In this document: positions 9,818-19,050 of the stretch, one piece after another
Numbering within the stretch: the stretch's first letter is position 1
How the letters are laid out: each line of letters starts with the position of its first letter
NCBI GenBank assembly: GCA_033439255.1
Contig: CM065880.1
Location: forward strand, 3,286,001 to 3,350,000
Reading direction: 5' to 3'
Source: Hericium rajendrae
Lineage: Eukaryota > Basidiomycota > Agaricomycetes > Russulales > Hericiaceae
DNA length: 64,000 nucleotides
The notes under the pieces: generated by a model
Seen by the model: only the letters and a program-made list of their open reading frames with translations
The model's database searches: none
Told to the model about the DNA's origin: nothing
Made by a program: the position numbers and the translations under genes

Positions 9818-11122
9818 GTGCCCTTTGCGACAACGGGGGAAAGGAGCGAGACAGAAACGTGCCTCTACTGGGGTCTCACGACGACACGCCACAACCGGGT
9901 CCGAGCGAAGGTGCTTCTTCGGATCTATCCGAAACAATGCGATAAGGAGTACGCGAATGATAAGACGATAAGGACTCATGACTATGACGACACAAGCCCA
10001 TCCCGTTGTCCGAGATTCCCTCTTACTAGATGCTTTTTTTCCGGTACTTACCTGTCATTAGCATTCAGAAGTAAGTACTCCAATATTTCTGATAGAATCC
10101 GTAACGTTCATGAGTGTCTCTTCCGACATTTAGCTGGAAATTCAACCCATATCGTCAAGATCGACATTTTGACGATGATCCGGAGCTGCATTGTAGGACG
10201 AATGATACATAAAGTACGTCGTAACAGTCACTGGATATGACATTCGTCAACTGAATCGCTTTTCGTCGCTGTATAGCATATCGGAAGGCAGTCCTCGTCG
10301 TGTTTTCGCGGTGGTTTTCGGCTTTGCAACCGTACTATGTCCCTGTCTCCACTTCTCATTTACCACTATCTACCACATATCTGTATGCTGAACTACATTC
10401 AATAATCAATGTTTTCGGAGCTAGATTCATGTGCCGGAGTTTGGTAGATACAACGATCGAGAAGTACTTGAATAACGGGTGAACGAGTAAAGTGTGATAA
10501 CGAAGCCTAACTTACAGTTTATAACATACAGACTCCCAAGATGATTGTCACTTTTTGTATTATAAGGTTAGATGAGTAACTCGTGTTACGCACTATGAAA
10601 TTTACACTAATATACTAGCGGGGGTACGAATTGAGAGCTGTACGGCTACTGGTGTGTATACATGTGCTTCATGCGTGCACTTGCAGCTCGAGTAACCCAA
10701 CCCAACACAAGTGGCTGCACGCGCGTGCCACAAACACCGGCCTTCTGCAACCGCCACCTCGACCGTGCTTCAAGTTCGACCACCACCTCTACCACGTTTC
10801 ATCGTCGTCATTCTTTTCTACTTCCGTTCTTTTTATCGTGTCTATTTCCACCTCAGTCTTGGTCTCGATCGCAGGGTCAGTCACCCGTTCGGTGTCCACT
10901 CGGTACGTCCTTTCTTTCTGCCCGCTTCAGTTCGTGTTGTGTAGCGTGCCTCTCCAGGCCCTCCGCACGAACGGGGCTTCACTCTTTCTGACCATAAGCT
11001 TACATGTTCTATTACCTACCCAGCTTAGCCTCAACGACGAGGCGCAAAGGTTCATGGTGGGGAAGGTGCGTTTCTGCCGTCCACCTATAGATTACAACTG
11101 ATTTCTTTTACTGTATACGCGT
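9818..11122. promoter_or_regulatory. 1.3-kb divergent intergenic region in the transposon
   Basis: It separates the viroplasmin-domain gene (-) from the TET/JBP gene (+). Only weak, short open frames are present. A pyrimidine-rich stretch around 10800-10870 could belong to the 5' leader of the oxygenase gene. No TATA element or known RNA was recognised. Confidence 0.3.
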
Positions 11123-12716
11123 ATGCTTCAGACGCGCTCAGGGCGTGAATTCTCCGCGTACATAACCACCACGATCCCTGTTCCCGACTTCGACTTAGCC
11201 GCATTTGTTCAAGCCGGGGTTGGAATCCAGGACAGTTTCGTGCCCGCAGCCGACGACTCGCACCCGCAGCTGTTGGACCTTGACCCACCTAGAGCATCCC
11301 ATCCGGAAGTTCCTCCACCACCTCCGTCTCCCGTTCCGCTGTCTCAGCACCACTCATCATCCGCCAACATCTCCAACGGTGACGCGCCATGCCCTCAAGG
11401 CGAAGGCGCAGCTGCTCCCTTCTTCGCACAAAGAGAATATCAGAGACAGCGTCGCATCCGCCGTCGTCAGGAGACCAAGGAGCGATATGGTCCCCTCGGC
11501 TGTGTCACTAGGTCTTTGGTTGCAAAGTTTGCCTCACCATCCCTGTGCGTCGTGCCTGATGACGCACGCCAACTGCCTGTTGCTGAAGGCGCATTCGTTG
11601 CGAAATGCGACCCTCGGCAGCACCCCTTGAAGCAAATATACCCGCTGAACGAATTATTGGGTGGGTTAAACTTCCAATATAAACAGTGGGATGGACGGTA
11701 TGTGACTAGTCCCTGTAGGCCGCGCTTTGTAGCACTAATTCTCCTGCAGAGGAAATGGGGCCGTTGTTGATAGGATGGGGCGTCTTATTGTCGGCATGCC
11801 TGCGCAGCCGTCCGACCCAACGTGGTCATTCCTCATGCAGGATGGTTGCAAGGCGATGTGCGAAACAGAACACTGCAGTTTCTCGAAGGCGCAGCATGAT
11901 CACGGGCGCGGCCGATTTCCTTCATTGACGACTGGATTTTCGTATGGCGGCGGCCAACAGGTATGTGTATTTCATGCCCTTGGGACCAATTTTGAACAGA
12001 TTTTGCAGCAGCCAATGAATTTTTCTCATACTTCGAAGCAGCACATCAGCGCGATCCAGTGTTTGCGCACACACCCGTGTTTTGTCCGCCTAGCAGGTCA
12101 CAACAATTGTGCGTATACGTCACTCACAATCTACGATCTAATGACAAGTCCGGCCACAGGTGCCTTCTCTATCTATGCGCCAAAACTTTTTCGGCATTAT
12201 AATGAAATTGTTGACGCAATACAGGCATCCGACCCGAGCCTGGAGAAACCGTTCAGCAACAGCGTATTTCCTGCCGCCACCTTCAACGTTGGAAGCCAGA
12301 CTGTCACGAAGAAACACCGGGACTCGTTTAACGTCCCTTATGGGTGGTGTGCGATCACCGCGCTCAGTGATTATGACCACACTAAAGGCGGCCACTTGTA
12401 CCTGTGGGAGCTAAAACTAGTCATTGAATTTCCGCCCGGAAGCACAGTGTTTATCCCGTCTGCTGTCATCAGCCATGGGAATACCCCGATTTCCGATGGA
12501 GAGGTTAGACACTCTTTCACTCAATTCTGTGCTGGTGGCCTGCTGCGTTGGAAATTGTACGGCTTTCAAAGCGAGGAGGACATGCAGATGAGAGATCCGG
12601 CCCTCGCTTTAAAGGTGGACTCCGGCCGATTTACCAGATGGTACGAGGGTTTGGGGCTGTTCTCAAAGATTGACGAATTATATGCGGATAACGAACCGTG
12701 GCTCTTCCCTAAGTAA
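11123..12716 (+). CDS. TET/JBP-family 2-oxoglutarate/Fe(II) DNA-base oxygenase
   Basis: Four exons: 11123-11697, 11750-11960, 12009-12096, 12160-12716, 476 aa. By family it would oxidise 5-methylcytosine or thymine in DNA using Fe(II) and 2-oxoglutarate in the nucleus. The N terminus (LQTRSGREFS) and a Pro/Ser-rich stretch precede the conserved part, which starts near residue 180 (QWDGRGNG, DRMGRLIVGMP, then GFSYGGGQ). The double-stranded beta-helix core spans about 300-430. It keeps the metal ligands H344, D346 and H397 (HRD and ISHGN motifs) and the 2-oxoglutarate arginine R408 (VRHSFTQ), with YGWCAITAL and GGHLYLWEL between them. All catalytic positions I can identify are present and no frame break is seen. 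It lies immediately upstream of the transposase on the same strand, the pairing known from mushroom KDZ elements. Confidence 0.88.
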
Positions 12717-12780
12717 TATACAGTACGAGTCTCGTATACCCTGGTAGTAACTTACGCTAATCCCTTTTGCATAATAACAA

Positions 12781-12853
12781 CGCGGTCACGTTACCGATCA
12801 ACAAGAGCAAGCGCTTAACAGCGCGATCACGTTACCGATCAACAAGAGCAAGC
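12781..12853. repeat. 32-bp direct repeat between oxygenase and transposase
   Basis: CGCG(G/A)TCACGTTACCGATCA and the following 12 bases occur at 12781-12812 and 12822-12853, with one mismatch and a 41-bp period. It fills most of the 187-bp gap between the two genes and could hold a transposase- or factor-binding site. Confidence 0.8.
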
Positions 12854-12903
12854 ACTGGCTAGGTGTGACATGCTTTCGTCTGTCCTATGCACCTGCTCTA
12901 GCC

Positions 12904-15900
12904 ATGAATACACGACGCTTCAACGCCCCGCTTGCCCAACACCAATTCAAACGCACTCGTTTCAAGCCGACCACGGACTCTTCCACCTCTATTCCTTACC
13001 ATATTCCTAATGCCGCGCCTGTTACCCAACTCTCCGCATCTTCCGACAGTCGTCGCCTCGTCACCCGACAAACACCCATTCCTATTGAGGACACACAGGC
13101 ATCTAGCAGTGGAGGACAGGGTGTCGAAGAGGATCTGGGCACCGGCGAGCTCGACGGTGTGGACCGGATTGAGGGCTTGAATGAGGACCGTTCTGCCGCA
13201 GAACCGGGCTTGACTGCGAGTAAGTCCAACTCGGTGAGTGGGCTTTTATTTTTGTCTAAGATTCGAATATTACTCACTTTCTACCAGGACTATCCAATCG
13301 ACACGTGGAGGGCGTACTGCGACGAGTATCTCCACGAATCAATTCGATTGGAAGGGCGGGGGATGTTTCTATCCCAAACGATGTGTCCAGATTGCCGTCT
13401 GGAAGAGGGATCCTTCCGTTGTAGGGAGTGCATTACCTTCGACCTTGTATGCAAGAAGTGTATGGCTCGTCGGCATCGACGTACGCCATTACATGTTATC
13501 GAGGTATGTACTTTCATCTATCTGAAGATCTGGCATTGACAAGTATCTAGAAATGGAACGGCACCTTTTTCGAACGAACCACACTGAAAGCTGTCGGTCT
13601 CGTTGTCCAACTCGGTCACCTTCCGGGCGTGCCGTGTCACTTTCCAGAGCCGGGACCGAGCGACTTCGTCATCGTCCATGGAAACGGCATCCACCACATC
13701 TCAATTAACTTCTGCGGCTGTCAGCTGGCGAATCCTATCCCACGACGAGTGCAGCTTATGCGAGCTGCTTGGTGGCCTGCTACGCCAAAGGAGCCATCAT
13801 CTGCAGCAACATTCTCCGTTCTGCGCCAGTTCCATATGATGACATTAGAAGGCAAAACGAACGCGACGGACTTTTACAATGCGATTGCCCTCCAAACGGA
13901 CAATACGGGCCTGAAACCCCCTCCAGTGAGTGCCTACGTGCATCGGTTTTTGTGATCATAACTCATTTACGTGCAGGATCGACTTGCTGCCTTCATGAAT
14001 ATGGTTCGTGAATGGCGTTACATCAAGGGAATGAAGCGCGCTGGGCGTGGCCACGAGCCTGGCAAGATTGTCGACACCAAGCCAGGCGAAGCTGCGGTTC
14101 GATGTCCAGTATGTCCAAGACCGTCGGTCAATATGCCGGAGACGTTAGTGGGTGTTCCGGAGGAGGATCGGTATGTCAGCCTTGTCAGTATAGCTTCCTC
14201 AGGTTAACAGAGTATTTGTAGATTCATGTACCAACAGGTGTTCTTGATAGATGCAAATTTCCGTATGAAGAACCGCTATCGAGCTAGTCGTCATACCGAC
14301 GTTAGCTTGACTGGAAACTCCGCGTATTTCATCGACCAGAACATCTACCAGAAATATATTCTCAACGCTGCTAATCAGGATGATGTACGTGCTTTTGGCT
14401 ACCAGTGGTATTATGGTATTCAACTCTATTCCATAGATAAGTACCTGTACTGGATTTGCCGCCCTCGCAAATGCCAATACCAAACGCTCGAAGGGTATGA
14501 GGTCGACGGGTGTAGGGGCATGTACATGTCGACACGAGTTCTGGTTGCCGAACGGGGTCGGGGACTTACAAAAGGGTGAACGGTGCGTCATGAATGCTTT
14601 GCTTATATTGGACCGCGTTTCTGATATTGGCGTAGATATTCAAATATGGATTTCATCTTCTTCAGTGCACACTCCCATCACCGGAACAAGAACGGTATCG
14701 CGTCTTACAACATCGCGTGCCAGTGGTGCACCGGGCTAGCTGATCGTCTATGGGGCTTACCCGACGCGATACGTCCGACCAGCCTTCCGGATCTCCAATT
14801 TGCTGTGCCCAAATTTCACCTCCCAGCCCACGGCCCTGCATGTCAAGCACCGTATTCTCTCAACTTCATGGTCGGTGCAGGAAGGACCGATGGAGAGGGC
14901 GTGGAGAGAAACTGGGCGCACTTGAATGGTGCTGCCGCCAGCACAAAGGAGATGGGGCCCGGTGCTCGCCAAGATACCCTCAACGATCATTGTGGCCATG
15001 CAAACTGGAGGAAGACCATGAATCTAGGTAAGTAGACTACAGTACAGTTTGGACATATGCTGATCTAAATCTATGCTAGGCCGCTCATTGCTGAAACGCA
15101 TGGTCTCTGCTGTATCGGAGGCTATCCGGCACAGCAACATTTTGCAAGAATTCAACCGTGTTGTGGAGCGGGAGAAACCTGGTGCAGTCGCAAAGTGGGA
15201 GCAGATGGTAGTGGCCTGGGAAGAGGACCATTCGAAGCCGTGTCCGTATAAGCTTCCAGAGTCTAGTGAGCCATCCTCGTCTTCTCTATAGCAGGGTACT
15301 GACCTTCTTTCCCAGGTTTCGATATAGCGACCATCCATCAACAGCTAGCAGCAGAAGACGACATAGGCCGCCAACGCGGTGGTGGGAGAGATTCCGCAGT
15401 CAATCCTACGTCGTTGGGGTTCGGCGAATTTGTGGCCTTGGCTATGGATATTGAGGAGACACAGTGAGTTATGATACTTCAGTATCTGGTGAAGTGCGGG
15501 GCTAATCATCAACGTGAAGACGTCTTCTTGTGAGGGACTGCACGAAAATCAAGGATGGGGCTACGGTGTCCCAAAATGCGTCGCTTCAAGAACGACGCAC
15601 CAGATTGAGCAAAAAGATTCAGCGTTTTTCCTCCCACGAGAAGCGTCTGTTCCCAACGCTGTCCCCCGGCACTGAGCTAAATGCTGATCACTCAGAACTC
15701 ACCTCCCTTTCCTTACCTTCCTCTGTCATGGACCCGCACCGAACGGCATATTATCCGCAAGAGATGATCGACGCGGAGACCAAGCTTCGGCTTGCAGAGG
15801 CTTCGGAGGCCTTGGACAAAGTACGGTATCATCTCCGGGTTTCGTCATATGTGCACCGCTATAAGATGAGTAATGTGGTTGGACAAGGCCTGAATACGCG

Positions 15901-16719
15901 AGCACGTACTACCCTGAATGCGGTGATCGCGAAGGCTTGGGCGGCAGTGGGAAGGTACCGCCATGCACGGGCTTGCTATGTGACGCTTGCTGGTGAGGAC
16001 GGAGAATGGGCTCGAACCTTCCAGCCCCTAAAGGAGGAGGATGTCCGTGGCCTCAGCGATACCACTCTCAAGAAACTAGAGGCGGAAGAGGAAGGCGACA
16101 TTGATGTTGAGGCATTGGTGGCTGGGGAAGGGAGTGAGGGACGCCGTACGGTTTCTTGGATATGGTATGGGGCGGGGGTGGGGACCGGGGCTGGTATCCA
16201 GGCAAGAGAAGACCGTACCTTGCATGAAGGTAAGGGCCTCCTCATCTACAAGATCCATGTACCATTACTAAAACATCTTCGTCTGCAGCTGTTCGAGTTG
16301 AATGGGCTAAGGCTCGTGCGCGAGCTGCTCGCTGGCGTGAGGAAGTACGGTGGCTTCGGCAGGAGACCGCATTCGTCATCGGAACATTCCACTTCGAGGT
16401 GCAGCAGTGGTGCCGCCGTGCGGGTGACGCGTCATCGTCAGATCTGCAGCTCGCAGACGGCCTCACCGCGTACGCCCTGGAGCATGCGCACCTTTACCGG
16501 CAGTTAATCTCGTCCTTCTCCACCTCATGGAGTGTTGCTCTAGGAGAGGCTGCAAAGTACTTGGGTGCTCCTCTGGCAGAGCATGAAGACGTCGTCTCCC
16601 GGCTCGACTCTATCCGACTCCCAGCATCTCGAGAACTCGACAGAGTCTACTTCAATGATGAGGAAGACACGGACCGGTTCATTCACCAAGACAACAGTGA
16701 TGACGACGACGACGACTAA
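12904..16719 (+). CDS. KDZ transposase (CxC2-KDZ type)
   Basis: Eleven exons: 12904-13233, 13288-13503, 13551-13925, 13977-14170, 14222-14384, 14437-14582, 14636-15027, 15080-15265, 15316-15463, 15520-16229, 16289-16719. This gives 1096 aa with every intron GT-AG and 47-59 nt. It catalyses element excision and integration. An N-terminal cysteine cluster (CPDC, CREC, CKKC then HRRTPLHVIE, residues about 135-182) is the CxC2 zinc-binding region, followed by GNGIHHISINFCGC. The transposase core shows IDANFRMK (about 381), GVGACTCRHEFWLPNGVGDLQKGER (about 449-474), SYNIACQW (about 497), PKFHLPAH and GRTDGEGVERNWAHLN (about 565). The last two regions carry conserved acidic residues of the RNase H-like fold. 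The C terminus is helical and ends in an Asp run. The frame is fully open, so the enzyme may be functional. Confidence 0.9.
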
Positions 16720-16899
16720 GTCGTTCCATAGCTGGTGCCGGTACGGTGTATCTCGGTAGGCTTTTGGTTCCAGACATACATCCATCTGTGTAGCTGGTCT
16801 TTCACAGACCCTCCTGGTGGGTGTGTGCCTGGGACCATCTTGCTGATCCGTGATGGAAGGAGGCCTGAAGCAGTACCGGAGGCAGAGGGGATGACGGGC

Positions 16900-17590
16900 A
16901 GCAGCGGAGAGCAGTGCGCACAAGCGCTGGCAGCAGCGGTGGTGAGTGATGCCCAGCAGCATTGCAGAGCGGTGGCCGGGAGCAGTGCGCAGTGGCGGCG
17001 GGCAACAGCGGCGGCCAGCATTGCCGAGCGGCGGAGGAGCAGTGCGCGTAGGAGTGGCAGCAGCAGCGGCGGGCAGCAGCATGCACAAGCGCCGGTGGCA
17101 ACGGCGGTGGTGGTGGCGCGCAGCAGCAGCGCGCAGCAGTGCGCATAAGCGCTGGCAGCAGCAGCGGCGGCGGCGGCGGCGGCGCGCAACTGCACGCACA
17201 AGCGCTGGCGGGCAGCGGCGGCGGTGGCGGCGGGCGGCAGCCGCGCGCACAAGCGCTGGCGGGCAGCAGCGGCAGCGGTGGCGCGCAACCGCACGCACAA
17301 GCGCTGGCAGGCAGCGGCGGCGGCGGCGGCGGGCGGCAGCCGCGCGCACAAGCGCTGGCGGGCAGCAGCGGCGGCGGTGGCGCGCAACTGCACGCACAAG
17401 CGCTGGCGGGCAGCGGCGGCGGCGGCGGCGGGCGGCAGCCGTGCGCACAAGCACTGGCGGGCAGCAGCGGTGGCGGCGGGCAGCAGCCGCGCGCACAAGC
17501 GCTGGCGGGCAGCAGCGGTGGCGGCGGGCGGCAGCCGCGCGCACAAGCGCTGGCGGGCAGCAGCGGCGGGGAGCATTGCCGAGCAGTGAG
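16900..17590. repeat. right subterminal GC-rich tandem array
   Basis: Repeats of about 36-40 bp and longer supra-units built from GCGCACAAGCGCTGGCGGGC and GGCAGCAGCGGCGGC. They read as Ala/Gly/Gln/Arg-rich peptides in several frames on both strands. It begins about 180 bp after the transposase stop and ends with GAGCATTGCCGAG, the reverse complement of a sequence in the left array. Confidence 0.75.
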
Positions 17591-17640
17591 CGGGTATTCC
17601 CGATGGTGTCGGCAATCAGGGTAGTATTTACTGCATAGAA

Positions 17641-17818
17641 TATGTTTTTTCTGGAGGTTTTGGAATATCATGACCTGCCCAGGATTTCTGGGCAGACAAA
17701 ATAATGCGGCCTACATATGGGCCGCATTATTTTGTGCACGGAGGCGGCTGCAGCCGCAGGAATTGGAATGGGTTTGCAGCGTGATTCCGGCCCCATTATT
17801 TTGGGGCAACTGGGACGC
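17641..17818 (-). repeat. right terminal inverted repeat of KDZ transposon
   Basis: Reverse-complement counterpart of 3812-4001: TATG-TTTTTCTGGAGG at 17641-17657, the hairpin at 17696-17735, the identical 22-bp block at 17744-17765 and CATTATTTTG near 17795-17804. A second small hairpin (CTGCCCAG...CTGGGCAG, 17677-17694) lies inside it and has no obvious equivalent on the left. Confidence 0.82.
17696..17735. repeat. hairpin within right terminal repeat
   Basis: Arm ACAAAATAATGCGGCC at 17696-17711 and its exact reverse complement at 17720-17735 around an 8-nt loop. It has the same AAAATAATGC core as the left hairpin, although the flanking bases differ, so the fold seems to be conserved more than the sequence. 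Confidence 0.85.
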
Positions 17819-17828
17819 CTCCCTCTGG
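17819..17828. repeat. 10-bp target duplication of KDZ transposon, right copy
   Basis: CTCCCTCTGG, identical to 3802-3811. The bases on either side differ from those at the left copy, so the duplication is exactly 10 bp. Confidence 0.8.
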
Positions 17829-18604
17829 TGCTCCTCGATCCTCGCTTCTCTTCTCGCTTCTTTCCTCCCATCCCTCCGGCCTTCCTCGCGGATGTCTTCA
17901 AGTAGACCTTCGTCGATCTCGTGGATCGACTTGGCCAGGCGCGGGGGCGTGTTCGTCGGCTGAACGTTGCACGATGCTGCGAGTTGGGCCTTGCGTCGCT
18001 CGAGCTTCTGCGCGTTCTCCACGATCTGCGCCAGAAGGTCATTGTCGATTTCATCGAGCGATGTGGCCCATCGTGTGGGCGCGGAACCGTCATGGCTGTC
18101 GTAGGCGCGGACACGGGGTTCCGTGAACTCGAAATCGTGCGTTGGGCACGCGATCAGTAAGTCGGGAGGTCCTGCGCGGTTGATAGCGGCCGCGAGATCC
18201 GCAGCGGCTCCTGCTGTGGTAGCTGGGGCGGAGAACACGGGAGTGGGGGTGCGTGGTGCGGTGCGGGTGTTCACCGTGGGTGCGGGCTCGTGGGGCTTGG
18301 AACATGCGTGGGCTGCATGCATTTGCGGCGTTGCTATGGCAACGGGTGTGGCTGCGTGTGCATTGGTGGTTGCTGGCTCGCAAACGAGCTCGGTGTCGAC
18401 GGTGGAATGTGTGGGGGACGCAGCACGAGGCGTCTGAGTTGCGGTTGCCACGTGGTTCGCGCGAGTTTGCTGCATGTTCGTGGGGGATTCCCTCACGGCT
18501 GGTGCGGGTGCGTTGTCGCATTCGTTGCAAGTGAGCGAAGATGCGGGGCTGCTACTGGTAGCTGCTGCTGCTGCTCGTTGGGCGGCGGAGCGTCTCTTGC
18601 CCAT
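17819..18604 (-). pseudogene. LTR-element ORF, N-terminal half (split by KDZ transposon)
   Basis: The start is chosen at 18604 because the protein then opens MGKRRSAAQRAAA, an N terminus I recognise from many mushroom hypothetical proteins. The upstream extension is hydrophobic and looks like leader sequence. Visible features are an Ala/Thr/Pro-rich region with a CNECDN motif, then two related segments (SLDEIDNDLLAQIVENA and SIHEIDEGLLEDIREEG) followed by an Arg/Glu-rich helix. The frame continues in phase at 3801 after one copy of the 10-bp duplication, for 589 aa in all. Expression of the whole protein is blocked by the 14-kb insertion. The function is unknown. As the only ORF between the LTRs it may act like a Gag. 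Confidence 0.75.
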
Positions 18605-18894
18605 ATCGGGTAATTGACGCGTGTGGTGTCGAAAGCGACTGCGAGTGGGCGAAAACGGGGCACGGGCGTCGAGATACGAGTGCCGGGGACACTTGACAAT
18701 GGCGCTAGGATACGCGAGACACGAAAGAGACACGGGAGCGCATGAGAGCACGAGAACGAGTGCAACACGGGGCGCGAGGATGAAACACGAGGCGCGAGAC
18801 GAAAAAGCCACGAAAAAGCGGGAAAAAAGCGGAAAAAAGACAGAACGACTCGACTCAATGTGCTGTGAGTCGAATCACACTCTCATCACCAAGA

Positions 18895-19046
18895 TGGAGT
18901 GGCCTAAGGGCGAGAGCTATGCCCAAGGTGATGACAGTGCAGACAAGGACTACTCTACATGAGGTGAGACTAGCTATGGACATGCTGACTAAGCCTCGGC
19001 ATCCTCCGAACCTCTGCATGCAGGGAGCCTCCGGCTCCCTAGTCCA
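18895..19046 (-). repeat. 152-bp LTR (5' LTR of minus-strand element)
   Basis: Identical by eye to 2619-2770. The adjoining minus-strand sequence at 18894-18860 starts TCTTGGTGATGAGAG, where TGG at the third base could pair with a tRNA CCA end (primer-binding site). The tRNA match was not verified. Confidence 0.8.
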
Positions 19047-19050
19047 GCGT

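Larger units (their letters stand above)
3812..17818 (+). mobile_element. complete KDZ DNA transposon with TET/JBP and two cargo genes
   Basis: A 14,007-bp element of the Kyakuja-Dileera-Zisupton class. Evidence: inverted terminal repeats of about 190 and 178 bp; a 10-bp flanking duplication; insertion into a reading frame that becomes continuous when the element is removed; and an open KDZ transposase gene inside. Layout from the left: terminal repeat, GC-rich array, orphan gene (-), viroplasmin-domain gene (-), TET/JBP oxygenase (+), transposase (+), second GC-rich array, terminal repeat. Published work (Iyer and colleagues, 2014) reported TET/JBP genes next to KDZ transposases in mushrooms. 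The two additional genes inside the same terminal repeats are what I would check for novelty. Confidence 0.88.
2619..19046 (-). mobile_element. single-ORF, pol-less LTR retroelement
   Basis: Two 152-bp direct repeats (2619-2770 and 18895-19046), identical by eye, begin TGGA and end TCCA and are flanked by a GCGT target duplication. On the minus strand a TGG-starting possible primer-binding site follows the 5' LTR near 18891. A GAGGGGGG purine run precedes the 3' LTR near 2780. The internal region encodes one protein (start 18604, stop 2818) and no reverse transcriptase, so it depends on another element. Without the 14-kb KDZ insertion and one target-duplication copy it is about 2.4 kb. LTR identity implies recent insertion. 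Confidence 0.8.

Noticed and set aside
16540-17671. Ala/Arg-rich frames opposite the end of the transposase and over the right array
   Set aside because: Antisense shadows and compositional frames of the tandem array.
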